Shown piece after piece: positions 6,471 through 15,905 of a stretch of 18,657 nucleotides of DNA; the first letter of the stretch is position 1; each line of letters begins with the position of its first letter. The translations under genes were made by a program, and so were the position numbers. The notes beneath the pieces were generated by a model. The model was given only the letters and a program-made list of their open reading frames with translations, was not told the DNA's origin and did not search any database. This DNA comes from Planctomycetota bacterium (GTDB lineage Bacteria; Planctomycetota; GCA-002687715; DRQF01). The DNA is taken from positions 1 to 18,657 of the forward strand of contig WFTN01000510.1 in NCBI GenBank assembly GCA_015485455.1, written 5' to 3'.

Positions 6471-7922
6471 ATGCACAAGTATTCTCTCTATACACTATTG
6501 CTTTTCTTGACGGCATTGCCATCTGTTGCCCCAGCGCAAAATGAAAACCCCGGCCAAATGGTTCAACAGGACCACCAGTTGGCATTCTGGAACATGCGGA
6601 CCTACGGAAAGTCTGGCTACTACGAACTGTTTTCACCTTCAGAAGAAAACGCCAATGTCGGAGTCTGGCAGGTTAATGGCCCCAACAGTCCAGCGCAACA
6701 GATCGTGACCGTAGACGGGCTACTGGGCTTCGCAATCCCAGCCAATCGCCCATACGCAGTTGGTATTGCCATCGCTCAGCCTCTTTATGACAACAGCCCT
6801 GGCGAAATCTGGGAAGACTTTGGCAAGAAATTCGACAACCCCCAAGCCCTTCCCTTGTCCGCCAATCCACCGGGATGGAGCAGTATCAACGCTAACCAGT
6901 TCACCCACATGCCAGATCAGGACATTTGGCAAATGGTGAGAGGCGATCCATTTACTCTGAGCAATTGGTCAGGTACCTTCCCTGGCCTTTCCCCAGTGAA
7001 TGGGGAATCCCCATGGGGATTTGCCACCCCTCTAGGTCCGGGTCGTTTCTTTGACCAGGCTCGGCCCTTTCTTCCAAGTCTTCCCCCCAACGTGGGCCCA
7101 GGAGGCGGCAATCTCGTTGGCATGAACCTGGTGGTGCAAATCGGTGTTTTGGATGCCAATTCCTCGACTCCGGGGGCAGCACGATTTTCATTGACCAATG
7201 CTATTGGGATCCAAGCCATGGCTGGTCCGCCCATCAAACTCAATGGCAGCTCTGGCGGCAACTGGGGCCCACCTCTTTCCCGCATCGACTTTCGAGTCAC
7301 AAACCCGAACAACGACATGAAAGTGGCTGTGCCTCTCAGCACCGGCGGCACTGCCATCCTGCCCGTCAAGATAGAAAACGGCAGCCAAGTGTCTTTTCGC
7401 CTGCCCCCCAGAGCGGCGAGTGGCCAAGTCTATTTCACCACCTCTTACGGCCCCGTTGGCCATGTCCGCCAACCGATGACAGTTGTAACTCATGGTCCAG
7501 TCCAGGACTTAACCGTCGGCGGAATTCCTAGTTGGACTGTCGAAACAAGCTCCGACGGTACGATTATCTTGGGAACCTCCGTCCTTGGCAACATTGGGGC
7601 CACCTCAAGCAATACGTTGACGGTTCCCGTCCCTCCTGCCATCACAAACTATGATTTAGAGGTCAGGGTCTATCCCCTCAATCGAGCCAACTTCTATGCG
7701 GGGATAGGAACAACTGTGCCCGTCAGTTTAGGAATAGGCCCTGTGGGAACGTTGCCGAGCAGCGTCCCCTTTGCTCCCACCATTAACCTTCTTGGCGACA
7801 ATACTGTTGTCTTGGAGCAGTGCTTTGACAACGTCACGGGCCCGGTCGATCTCACTTTGACCACAACTGCTCCCCAAGGATTTGATTTCCTTGCGGTCGT
7901 GCGAGCCATCAAACGACCTTAA
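6471..7922 (+). CDS. Secreted protein of unknown function
   Basis: A 483-residue protein with a clear Sec signal peptide (MHKYSLYTLLLFLTALPSVAPAQ, cleavage likely after APA). The ATG at 6471 puts the signal peptide at the very N-terminus and has AGGA six bases upstream. An in-frame ATG at 6450 would add seven residues without a better site. The rest is rich in Gly, Pro, Asn, Ser and Thr, with many short beta-prone stretches and no transmembrane helix after the signal. A central segment reading LVVQIGVLDANSSTP recalls repeats seen in exported planctomycete proteins, where a beta domain ends in a phrase about a value at a named position, but this is impression only. There is a single cysteine near the C-terminus and no catalytic motif that I can see. 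It probably lies outside the cytoplasm or on the surface. Its neighbour downstream is also secreted and in the same direction, 215 bp away. Confidence 0.8.
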   Translation: MHKYSLYTLLLFLTALPSVAPAQNENPGQMVQQDHQLAFWNMRTYGKSGYYELFSPSEENANVGVWQVNGPNSPAQQIVTVDGLLGFAIPANRPYAVGIAIAQPLYDNSPGEIWEDFGKKFDNPQALPLSANPPGWSSINANQFTHMPDQDIWQMVRGDPFTLSNWSGTFPGLSPVNGESPWGFATPLGPGRFFDQARPFLPSLPPNVGPGGGNLVGMNLVVQIGVLDANSSTPGAARFSLTNAIGIQAMAGPPIKLNGSSGGNWGPPLSRIDFRVTNPNNDMKVAVPLSTGGTAILPVKIENGSQVSFRLPPRAASGQVYFTTSYGPVGHVRQPMTVVTHGPVQDLTVGGIPSWTVETSSDGTIILGTSVLGNIGATSSNTLTVPVPPAITNYDLEVRVYPLNRANFYAGIGTTVPVSLGIGPVGTLPSSVPFAPTINLLGDNTVVLEQCFDNVTGPVDLTLTTTAPQGFDFLAVVRAIKRP

Positions 7923-8126
7923 ACAGGTATCCACAAGCGAGACCGCAAGAGCTCATCGCCCATAGGACCATATCACAGAGAGTATTTTGCATTTACCCAC
8001 CGAATGAAGTCATCAAAGGGTAGATGAATAATGCGCCCATGCCCCGCAAGTGTTAAGAACTATGCCTGTCATGGTCGAAAAGACTCAAGAGATTTGGGAC
8101 AAAGTAATTGCGTCAACAGCTTAGTC

Positions 8127-8130
8127 GGAG
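8127..8130 (+). promoter_or_regulatory. Ribosome binding site that sets the start of the sulfatase-like gene
   Basis: GGAG, extended to GGAGAAG, lies 7 nt before the ATG at 8138, whose product begins directly with a signal peptide. The frame can also be opened from a TTG at 8108, which has no such site. Confidence 0.55.
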
Positions 8131-8137
8131 AAGTCGG

Positions 8138-10978
8138 ATGAACCTCATTTCCCGCACCCTCATTCTGATGGGTGTTTTGGCACAGTTTGCTGCATCCCAA
8201 ACCCAATCTCCCCGAGGGCCGCTCTATGACGTCGAGAAGTCTCGGGAAGCCTTCGCCCAAAGCGTGCCAAAATCTTCGACTTTTGACATTGTCCTCATCA
8301 CCATCGATGCTACTCAGATCGATCGTTTCCAACTTTTCGGCGGCAAGAATCCAGTCCCGATGCCCAACTTGGATAAGTTGGGAAAACGAAGTGTGGTTTT
8401 CGCTCAGGCTTATAGCCCGAGTCCCCACCGTCAAACCGCCTTAGTAGCCATACACCACTCCCTCTATCCCACAACCATCTTGGGCATGGCGAGCACGGGA
8501 AACACGGAATCACTGGCAAGTGCTCTGGCCGATGCGGGCTATGGTGCCACCGCAATTTTCCGCAAGACTATTCTGGATCCCAATGGCGAGCCCATCGGTT
8601 TCATCAACAATCGATTCGATTTCGACCGCCGCCGCTGCGCCAGTCGAATCCGCCTTCAAGATATTCAAGCGACTTTCGCCCAAAACGCAGAACGGCGCCG
8701 TAGTGGCGAACGCCTCTTCATGTGGTTGCATATCAATTGCCCGACACCACCATCGCGGTTCCACCCAGGTTTTCGTTTGGGCTCAAGTCCAGATGATCAT
8801 TATCAGGCTGCCTTGCAGTACGCTGACACTGTCGTAGGCGGGGTCTTAGACGACATCCAAAAACGAGGCGGGGAGAATCGGACCATTGTCACTCTCGTTG
8901 GTGTCAACGGGATTCATGACATCAACAACACGGCCCCTGGATATCGCCAAGATCAACTCAGCGAGAGAACACTCCACGTACCCCTCATGATTCACGTTCC
9001 CGGCATTTCGCCGACGCGGGTGGAGAGCTTGGTAGAAACCGTCGATGTTGCCCCCACACTTCTGGACTTTGCCGGGACGAAAACCCCTTGGAGTTTCCAA
9101 GGGCGTTCCCTCCTACCCCACATAGCGCCGGGAACGGCAACAGAAGAAGATCGGGCGGTCTTCGCCACCCATTTGCGCTGGGCCAAAGACACCAAGAGAA
9201 ACACAATTCAAAGGGTCAAGAAAGGAGACTGGACTCTTCACTACGGTCCGACCCTGCGGCCATCAGTCTTGAGACGAGGCAATGACCCGAGCAATCGAAT
9301 CGCTGAATTTCCGGACAAAGCCAGGGAGCTAGGCATTTTGCTTGAGAACTTTCAAATCATGAACGAGTGCAGCATTTGGCTGTGGAGCAAGGGTGAGCAA
9401 AGGGCCATTGACCTCGCAGGAGCAGACGGTGACATCGCTCGGGCACGGTTCTTTAGCAGACGTGGTGATGCTCGAGGGCCGAAAATTGCCTGGGAAATCG
9501 TCAAACGCGGGACCGCCAATCTCAGTGAGGCCCTGACCCTGCTGGTCAACCAGGCGACTCAAGATGACGAAGACCATCTCTTGCCCCTGTTGGCCCATCC
9601 TGATCTCAACGTCCGCGCACTGGCAGGAGCTCTCTTGCTCGGTGGTTCCAAGAGTGAATCGGCCATGGACTACGTCTCAGCCGGCTTGCGAGAAGAACTC
9701 TCTGTTTCCACTCACAGGGCTCTCCTCAACGCGCTCATTGCCAAACAGCCGAAAGGCGCGGAAGAAACCTTATTGGCCTTTCTCCCAGAGGGCGAGAATA
9801 AGGACGAACTTGCGGCCATCAAAGATCTGGCTTTAGCGAAATTAGGAAACGAGGAAGCCATCTCGCGCCTCCCCATGCGTCTCCTGGCCCAAAACACGAA
9901 TTACAACCGCCTGCCATTCTTTCACTTGCTCAAGAAACTCCAGCCAGAACGGTTCACCGGCATATGCGAGATCATCCTCTGTCACGGCAATGGCGACAAA
10001 AGCTTGGTACAGGCAGCCATCCAGCATTTGTTTGAGACAGACTCTCGCAAATCCGCGTTCGCTGTTGCTCGCGCTATTACTCCCAATACACCCGTGTCAG
10101 TGAGAACCCAAGCCATCAACCTGCTCAACTATTGGCAATCCCATGAGGGCATCTCCAGTTGTTTGGACTTAGGGCAAGGCTCCGACTTCGACACTGATTT
10201 GGCAGCTCGCGTTCTATTTCGCACGCCATCTGTCCTTGGCAGTCCTATCATTCCTTCTATGCGCTTTGATCATTTTGCATCAGATCGTTCCGATGGCGAT
10301 CTTAAAGCCATTGCCAAAGAAGCGGACCTCACCAAAGCCCCACTGAAGTTTTCACTTCAGGTTCCCCAAAGTAGCTATCCCAAGTATGCCGTCCTCTTCC
10401 GCGCGACAGATTTGGAGGGGAAGCCCTTCGATGTCGATTCACTTCAGCTTTCTCTCAGCGTCAACGAAAAAGGTGGATGGCTGACAAAAGGAAGAATGAC
10501 CAGCGACAAAGGTCTTATCTGCTTCGTCGGCTCTCTCCCCCAAGATCGACTAGAGCCAGGAACAAACACCTTCTCACTTCGCCTCAAGAATACCCTCAGA
10601 AAGAAAACAAAGGCCTATGCCTTGGGATTCGTCCTATTCCCCCGCAACCGCCAAATCGATCAACCTGTCGTTGGCTTAGACACCAACCCCATTGGAGAAT
10701 CAACGCCCGTGCGGGCCGCGGCAGGATATCTCAAGGGCGATGCCCGAAGTCATCTATTGTGGATTCGGCGGGACGGCTTAGGAAAGCCCAGTGGTGAAGT
10801 CCGAGTTATGGCGAATGGAAGGACCTTCCTACGATTTGCTCTCGCCGCCCTGAAGACGCCTCGCACCATCGAAATTAAGCTGCCAGAAAACACAGCCCGA
10901 GACAGCAAAATTGAATTGATCTGCGTGGACGTTCCAAAAAACATGGCCGTAACCGCTCTTCTTTTGGAACAACAATAG
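8138..10978 (+). CDS. Secreted sulfatase-fold protein with degenerate active site and HEAT-like/beta extensions
   Basis: A 946-residue exported protein. Residues 1-20 form a Sec signal peptide. Residues 49-330 follow the alkaline phosphatase/sulfatase fold: FDIVLITID with Asp57, MPNLDKLGKRSVVFAQAYS at 75-93, VPLMIHVPG at 281-289, VDVAPTLLDFAG at 302-313 and GRSLLP at 322-327. Key catalytic features are missing. Where sulfatases have C/S-x-P-S-R, this protein has PSPHR (94-98), so the formylglycine position is Pro94. Where they have the metal-binding DHG, it has VNG (256-258). The usual DPHxPY stretch reads NCPTPP. Residues about 430-660 are helical with HEAT-like repeats, and about 680-946 are beta-rich. 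It is most likely a non-enzymatic binding or scaffold protein, although an altered chemistry cannot be excluded. It converges on the kinase gene with 14 bp between stops. Confidence 0.82.
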   Translation: MNLISRTLILMGVLAQFAASQTQSPRGPLYDVEKSREAFAQSVPKSSTFDIVLITIDATQIDRFQLFGGKNPVPMPNLDKLGKRSVVFAQAYSPSPHRQTALVAIHHSLYPTTILGMASTGNTESLASALADAGYGATAIFRKTILDPNGEPIGFINNRFDFDRRRCASRIRLQDIQATFAQNAERRRSGERLFMWLHINCPTPPSRFHPGFRLGSSPDDHYQAALQYADTVVGGVLDDIQKRGGENRTIVTLVGVNGIHDINNTAPGYRQDQLSERTLHVPLMIHVPGISPTRVESLVETVDVAPTLLDFAGTKTPWSFQGRSLLPHIAPGTATEEDRAVFATHLRWAKDTKRNTIQRVKKGDWTLHYGPTLRPSVLRRGNDPSNRIAEFPDKARELGILLENFQIMNECSIWLWSKGEQRAIDLAGADGDIARARFFSRRGDARGPKIAWEIVKRGTANLSEALTLLVNQATQDDEDHLLPLLAHPDLNVRALAGALLLGGSKSESAMDYVSAGLREELSVSTHRALLNALIAKQPKGAEETLLAFLPEGENKDELAAIKDLALAKLGNEEAISRLPMRLLAQNTNYNRLPFFHLLKKLQPERFTGICEIILCHGNGDKSLVQAAIQHLFETDSRKSAFAVARAITPNTPVSVRTQAINLLNYWQSHEGISSCLDLGQGSDFDTDLAARVLFRTPSVLGSPIIPSMRFDHFASDRSDGDLKAIAKEADLTKAPLKFSLQVPQSSYPKYAVLFRATDLEGKPFDVDSLQLSLSVNEKGGWLTKGRMTSDKGLICFVGSLPQDRLEPGTNTFSLRLKNTLRKKTKAYALGFVLFPRNRQIDQPVVGLDTNPIGESTPVRAAAGYLKGDARSHLLWIRRDGLGKPSGEVRVMANGRTFLRFALAALKTPRTIEIKLPENTARDSKIELICVDVPKNMAVTALLLEQQ

Positions 10979-10992
10979 GGCTAGCAAGTCTA

Positions 10993-13900
10993 TCACTCCC
11001 AAAGAGAGAGATGTCCCTCTTTTCGCGCTTCGGTATAGGGGCTCTTACTCAATTCTGTCTTCAACCAGCCAGGTTTGGGCTGTTTCTTGGCAACCAATTC
11101 CAAGATCGCCTTCAGATCTTTCCAGCGCTTTTCCTTGGCTGCTAGGCGAGGTGCCAAAGTCAGAGTCCAATCGTCAACATTTCGCTGCGACAAAGCGGAG
11201 GAATAAACAAGATGAGCTCGCTTGGTAAGTCCAAGTTCTTCCAGCGCCATGCCGTGAAGTGCAAACATCATTGGCGCCCATGGTTTCTGTGAAATATCCT
11301 TGCGCTTGCTGAGCTCTGAATACAGGGCCACAGCCTGGCGCGGTTCATGACTCCAAAACTGAAGCGTCGCCAAGAGGAATCGCGCCATCACCGCATCTCG
11401 AAACAAGCCAGTGAGACGATCAAAACCCTCTATCTGTATCATCGCAAGATCGTCCGCCGCCCGGTGAGCCGCCCGATCGATCTCGACAAAAGTGAGATCC
11501 CATAGTTCTTCTTCTAATTCCGTAATATCGATGGGCTTGTAGCGAAACAAGGATGTGCGTTTTGTGTTGTGGATGTAGAGAAAACTTAACCATGCCCGCC
11601 ACATACGAGAATCTGTTCCGACGTTTTCTCGACTATAAAGCTCGTTGCAGATTTCCTTTTGCTCATCGAGTTCGCCAATGCGGATTCGCAATTCAGATAG
11701 CAGGAATCGAATAACCTGACTTTCAGGATTCTCTTCCGCCATTTCGCGCAGCTCTCCCTCAACGGCAGGAAGGCCAAATGTACTGTCGAGAGCGCTATTC
11801 CGGACTCGTTCCACCAATAGAAAAGCCGCAAGCTCTTTCGCTTCCAAATAGCGACCTGGCATCACGGCCAAAGTGGCGAAAGTATCCTCCGCGATTTCGA
11901 ATTGTCCTAGGGCCATTTGCGCTCGTCCCTTTTCTGTGATCGCAGAGACGAGGCTTTCTTGCCACCGCTGACGTCGCCTTCCACTCTCAGGAAGGTTCTG
12001 TTTCAGCTCATTCAGGTGCCCTATGGCTCGATCATAGGCCAAGATGGCTTCTTCATGCCGCCCAAGTCCAGAAAGACAATAGGCAAGCGCTTTCTCTAGG
12101 ACCCACGGTTTCAGGAAGTCTCCTGTCTTTCTAAAATCTGCCAGCGCAGACTCAAAATCCCCCAACCGACTACTCAAGAGGCCTCGTTGATAAATGGTTG
12201 CCCGGAATAACCGCCCTTGGTCTCCTGCATCTTTCTCTGAGGACAGCGAGAGATTCCCAACAAGCCCACTGTAGACCTCGCGGGCAGCATCAAACCGCCG
12301 ATTCTGCCGCAACAAATTCCCCCGAATGAACCGCCCCCAATAGTTAGATGGCCTTTGGCTGACCCAAATATTTATTTCTCTAAGACCAGCCTCTCTCCCA
12401 CCGGGAAAAAGAGCCAAAACGAAACCAGCAAAGTAGTGGTCTTCGAGGGTGGTGCTTTCATCATCGCCTATAAGTTCTTCAATTCGGGCCTTCGCCATGG
12501 CTCTCTCGCCTTCACGTGCGAGGTAAGCTCGTAGAAGCCGCGTTCTTCGATTAGAACCCGCAGATTCCTGATCCCAAGAATTCAAGAGATTCACGGCTTC
12601 CTTCACCCGTCCCAGGCGCTTCAAAACGACGATCTGAATAAAGCGAAAATGGTCAGTCAGCACGTCGGGACGCCCAAGAGCTTCAGCCCGTTCTAAGAGG
12701 TCTGTCATGCCTCCATCAGGATCAATAGCTTGGCCACCGCCAATACTATTGCGCATGTAAAGTAAGGTCATCAGACGATCATGCAGATCATGCTTCTTGA
12801 CACGACTCAACGACTCCTCCAAGCCTTCGATGGAAGCGCCTTCCTCCGACAACTGACCCAGAAGATGAGCTGCATAGCTGAATTTTTCTCTTTCAGCCGA
12901 TTGCATGGCAGCCTCATAGACATCCATTTGGGCCGCCAAGCGGTCTGAGCGGCTCTTCAAGATCAGAGATCCGCCAGCAAGAACGAAAACGAGGACAAAC
13001 AACAGCAAAGCCACCAACTTCTTGTGGCGAGCGGCGGTGCGGAGCCCCCGGCGAACAGGCCCTAAATGCCGGGCACGAACAGGCAACTGTTCTAAGAATC
13101 GGCGCAGATCGGCAGATAGATCAGCGGCGGTCTGATAGCGTCTCTCCGGTTCTTTTTCTAAGCAGCGAAAGACAATCGCCTCTAAATCTTTGGGCACGCC
13201 ATAGGCCCGCAAGGCTGGAGGATCGCGGGTGAGAATCTGACGGGCTACAGCCTGAGTACTACGACCAGCAAATGGTACGGCACCGGCAAGTAGATGATAA
13301 AGGGTAGCACCGAAGGAGTAGACATCACCCCGGCGATCAAGAGATTCATTTTCCCCTCGTACCTGCTCCGGGGACATATAGGGCACTGTGCCCAACATGT
13401 CTCCAGGCTGAGTGAGTTGTATTTGTTCTTCATGGGACGCCAAGCCAAAGTCGACGATGAAAGGAGTCCCCTTCTCGACCAGAATATTGCTGGGTTTCAC
13501 ATCACGGTGCAGAATACCGGTCTCGTGAGCGTGGTGCAGGGCGTCAGCGATGTCACTCATCCAAGCGACGACTTCATCGTAAAGTCTGAATGTGGCCGAG
13601 CTGTCCCGGCCACGACTCTGGCTGATGGTCGATTCAATGTCCTTGCCAGCGATGTAGCGCATGACCAAGAATTCGACGCCGTTCTCCTCACCCCGCCCAT
13701 ACACAGGAACGATATTCGGATGATCAAGAGAAGCCGTGATTTCTGCTTCACGATGAAATCGTTTGATCGTCTTGCTGCCTACCCTCGATAAGAGTTTCAA
13801 TGCGACCAGACGCCCAAGAGCCGTGTCCTCCGCCAGAAAAACCACACCCATGCCACCAGAACCAATTTCTTGGATCAATCTGTAGCCGCCTATCCTGCGG

Positions 13901-14163
13901 CCAGATTCAACGTCCATGAGTTGCTGGGGTAAACCTTCGGCGGCCAAGAGCTCAAGGCCTTCTTCTGCCAATTCGTTCAAAGCAACCAAGCGCAGAAGTT
14001 TTTCGGGGTCGTCGACACTCTCCTGCATCAGCAATGCTTTCAAGGCATCGTCATCTTCCCCAGCCAAGAAAAACGCTTCCATGTGCCTGTCGAGATCAGA
14101 AACGGGCAGGTCATCATCCTCAGGGTTGTCTGCGTCCTTATGCATTTTCCTCGAGGCCATCAT
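10993..14163 (-). CDS. Membrane-bound serine/threonine protein kinase with C-terminal TPR-like region
   Basis: A 1056-residue Hanks-type kinase. Residues 1-90 form an acidic cytoplasmic lead. The kinase domain runs from about 94 to 357, with glycine loop GSGGMG at 101-106, catalytic Lys123, HRDVKPSN at 219-226 (Asp221), DFG at 238-240 and SPE at 264-266. All residues needed for activity are present. One membrane helix lies at about 383-402. The remaining 650 residues are helical and repeat-rich, resembling TPRs, and by topology would face away from the cytoplasm as a sensor or scaffold. The start overlaps the last codons of the sigma factor gene by 26 bp. An ATG at 14145 (Met7), with GAGGA close before it, is an alternative start that would reduce the overlap. 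Co-transcription with the sigma gene suggests that the kinase controls that sigma factor, as proposed for kinase-linked ECF groups, but no direct evidence is in the sequence. Confidence 0.93.
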   Translation of the reverse strand: MMASRKMHKDADNPEDDDLPVSDLDRHMEAFFLAGEDDDALKALLMQESVDDPEKLLRLVALNELAEEGLELLAAEGLPQQLMDVESGRRIGGYRLIQEIGSGGMGVVFLAEDTALGRLVALKLLSRVGSKTIKRFHREAEITASLDHPNIVPVYGRGEENGVEFLVMRYIAGKDIESTISQSRGRDSSATFRLYDEVVAWMSDIADALHHAHETGILHRDVKPSNILVEKGTPFIVDFGLASHEEQIQLTQPGDMLGTVPYMSPEQVRGENESLDRRGDVYSFGATLYHLLAGAVPFAGRSTQAVARQILTRDPPALRAYGVPKDLEAIVFRCLEKEPERRYQTAADLSADLRRFLEQLPVRARHLGPVRRGLRTAARHKKLVALLLFVLVFVLAGGSLILKSRSDRLAAQMDVYEAAMQSAEREKFSYAAHLLGQLSEEGASIEGLEESLSRVKKHDLHDRLMTLLYMRNSIGGGQAIDPDGGMTDLLERAEALGRPDVLTDHFRFIQIVVLKRLGRVKEAVNLLNSWDQESAGSNRRTRLLRAYLAREGERAMAKARIEELIGDDESTTLEDHYFAGFVLALFPGGREAGLREINIWVSQRPSNYWGRFIRGNLLRQNRRFDAAREVYSGLVGNLSLSSEKDAGDQGRLFRATIYQRGLLSSRLGDFESALADFRKTGDFLKPWVLEKALAYCLSGLGRHEEAILAYDRAIGHLNELKQNLPESGRRRQRWQESLVSAITEKGRAQMALGQFEIAEDTFATLAVMPGRYLEAKELAAFLLVERVRNSALDSTFGLPAVEGELREMAEENPESQVIRFLLSELRIRIGELDEQKEICNELYSRENVGTDSRMWRAWLSFLYIHNTKRTSLFRYKPIDITELEEELWDLTFVEIDRAAHRAADDLAMIQIEGFDRLTGLFRDAVMARFLLATLQFWSHEPRQAVALYSELSKRKDISQKPWAPMMFALHGMALEELGLTKRAHLVYSSALSQRNVDDWTLTLAPRLAAKEKRWKDLKAILELVAKKQPKPGWLKTELSKSPYTEARKEGHLSLWE

Positions 14164-14743
14164 TCAGTTCTTGAAGCAGTCGAACTCGAGCCCGCGCCAA
14201 GAGCATGCGCGTAGCTTGTTCGCTGCGGGACATGATTTTCGCCGCCTCTTCGTGGGTCTTTTTGTCAAAACGCATAAGAGTAATAATCTGACGATAATCT
14301 TCTGGCAACCGTCGCAAGGCTTTTAGAACCAACTCCATTTGCTCTGAATTACCGGCGCATCGGCTGGGAGTCGGAGCATCAGCGGGAGCTTGACTCACGG
14401 CAAGAATATCATCCGGTGCCTTGCCATTTTGACCTCGCCTTTTCTTGGCACCAAAATAGCGATGACGGTCGCGAATGGTGTTGTCAGTGATTCTGGCCAA
14501 CCAATGAAGGAATCCCTTCTCATCGCGATACTCCATGTCAGGAAGGCTCTTCATCGCTTCCATGCACACACTCTGGACAACATCGGAAGACTCCAAATTG
14601 TTGCGGAGCTGGCCACCGAGCTTCTTGCGGACCAGATTGGAGATTCGCCCGCGGTAGAGGTCGAAAACCGCATCCAAAGCATCTCTATCACCTTGCTTCG
14701 CTCGTCTGATTAGTTCACTGAGTTCGTCCATAATTCTGCTCAT
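14138..14743 (-). CDS. ECF-family RNA polymerase sigma factor
   Basis: A 201-residue sigma-70 family protein of the extracytoplasmic-function type. Region 2 lies at about 5-100, with DVVQSVCMEAMKSLP (54-68) and FLHWLARITDNTIRDRHRY (78-96) as core and -10 binding elements. A linker of about 30 residues follows. Region 4 lies at about 137-192, with RRLPEDYRQIITLMRF and a helix-turn-helix around EEAAKIMSRSEQATRMLLARAR. The linker is longer than in many ECFs. No anti-sigma gene is adjacent; instead the gene overlaps a serine/threonine kinase gene, a pairing common in planctomycetes. An alternative start at Met5 (14731) is equally possible, since neither ATG has a strong ribosome binding site. Confidence 0.93.
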   Translation of the reverse strand: MSRIMDELSELIRRAKQGDRDALDAVFDLYRGRISNLVRKKLGGQLRNNLESSDVVQSVCMEAMKSLPDMEYRDEKGFLHWLARITDNTIRDRHRYFGAKKRRGQNGKAPDDILAVSQAPADAPTPSRCAGNSEQMELVLKALRRLPEDYRQIITLMRFDKKTHEEAAKIMSRSEQATRMLLARARVRLLQELNDGLEENA

Positions 14744-14759
14744 TTACTACACTGAACAA

Positions 14760-14765
14760 ATCATA
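14760..14765 (-). promoter_or_regulatory. Possible -10 element upstream of the sigma-kinase pair
   Basis: TATGAT on the minus strand, 16 bp before the ATG at 14743. The best -35-like hexamers lie at poor distances (TTGTCC at 20 nt, CTGCAA at 15 nt), so the promoter may be of another class, such as a self-recognised ECF site. Confidence 0.15.
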
Positions 14766-14906
14766 ACTGCTTGCTCTTGTTTGCAGGACAACTCTTTCTT
14801 TTGCGGCCCTTTTCTGGGGCTACATGAATGAAATCTCAAGAATATGCAGCGGCTTATGGCTGAAATGGTCAAAGTCGCAGTCAAGAGCAGCGCAACGGAC
14901 CTGGAC

Positions 14907-15905
14907 CTAAGACGGGCCACCATGGCACTGAGAAAGAAGCCAGGCATCTGCCAAAGCGAAGGCCACCATAGCCTCCAAAACTGGAATCACTCGGGGCACG
15001 ATGCAAGGATCGTGCCTGCCATGCTTGGCGGTCTTGGCGATTGAACTTGTGGGTTTAATAGCGGCCTGCAAGACAATGTCCTCGCCAGTCGAAATGCCTC
15101 CAAGAATGCCACCAAAATTCTCCCGGTTGGAAACGTAGTCTTGGCCTCTTTGTTCAACAGACGAGAATCCGACTCCATAAGAAAAGCCCGTGACCGCACC
15201 AACGCTCATGACGGCATCTGCCAAGGTCGCTTTGAGTTTGCGAAAAGTAGGGTCGCCAATCCCAAGAGGCGGTGAACTCACCCGGATTTCAACCAGACCA
15301 CCAACGGAATCGGAAACATCTCGCACCTCTTCAATGTAGGCAATCATCTTGGACGCGGCTTCAGCATCAGCACAGCGAACTGGGTTTGCCTCGATTTCCT
15401 TGGGATCAAAAGATGAAACCCGATGAGGACCAATCTGAAGAGCATGCCCCACGATAATCACATCGGGAGGCAAAATTTTCCGTGCCAAGACCCCGGCGAT
15501 GACCCGCGCCAAAGTCTCCCTTCCGGAAGAGCGACCGCCACCCCGGTGGTCCCGATGCCCATACTTTTGGGCATAGGTTTCATCGGCATGTCCAGGCCGC
15601 GGGTTGTCGCGCACATGATCGTAGTCACCAGAACGCTGGTTGGTGTTGCGAACGATCACAGCTATGGGTGCACCCGTGGTCTTGCCATCAAAGACGCCAG
15701 AGAGAATTTCGGGGTCATCGCTCTCAACTCGACTCGTCGTCATCGCGCTTTGACCCGGGCGCCTGCGAATCAATTCAGCCATGAGGTCTTTGGTGTCAAC
15801 ACAAATTCCAGAAGGACAACCATCAATGACTACCCCCAAAGCTGCACCATGAGATTCGCCGAACGTTGTCATCGTCAAGATGTTACCGAAGCTATTGCTG
15901 GCCAT
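14907..15905 (-). CDS. aroC: Chorismate synthase
   Basis: Catalyses the last step of the shikimate pathway, converting 5-enolpyruvylshikimate-3-phosphate to chorismate with reduced FMN. All three family signatures are intact: [16 protein letters not shown] from residue 16, [17 protein letters not shown] in the middle, and [17 protein letters not shown] near the C-terminus. At 332 residues it is slightly shorter than the usual 350-390. The saving is mainly between KPTSSIAK and GRHDPC, where only three residues remain and most relatives have a beta hairpin of 15-20. The start codon overlaps the end of the aroD-aroE fusion by 14 bp, so the two are co-translated. I found no terminator with a U-tail in the 163 bp between its stop and the sigma factor gene. 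Confidence 0.96.
   Translation of the reverse strand: MASNSFGNILTMTTFGESHGAALGVVIDGCPSGICVDTKDLMAELIRRRPGQSAMTTSRVESDDPEILSGVFDGKTTGAPIAVIVRNTNQRSGDYDHVRDNPRPGHADETYAQKYGHRDHRGGGRSSGRETLARVIAGVLARKILPPDVIIVGHALQIGPHRVSSFDPKEIEANPVRCADAEAASKMIAYIEEVRDVSDSVGGLVEIRVSSPPLGIGDPTFRKLKATLADAVMSVGAVTGFSYGVGFSSVEQRGQDYVSNRENFGGILGGISTGEDIVLQAAIKPTSSIAKTAKHGRHDPCIVPRVIPVLEAMVAFALADAWLLSQCHGGPS

Noticed and set aside
13294..13791. 165-codon plus-strand frame inside the kinase gene
   Set aside because: It is antisense to the conserved kinase catalytic domain.
14813..14826. GCCC/GGGC hairpin between aroC and the sigma gene as a terminator
   Set aside because: It has only four base pairs and lacks a U-tail in the direction of transcription.
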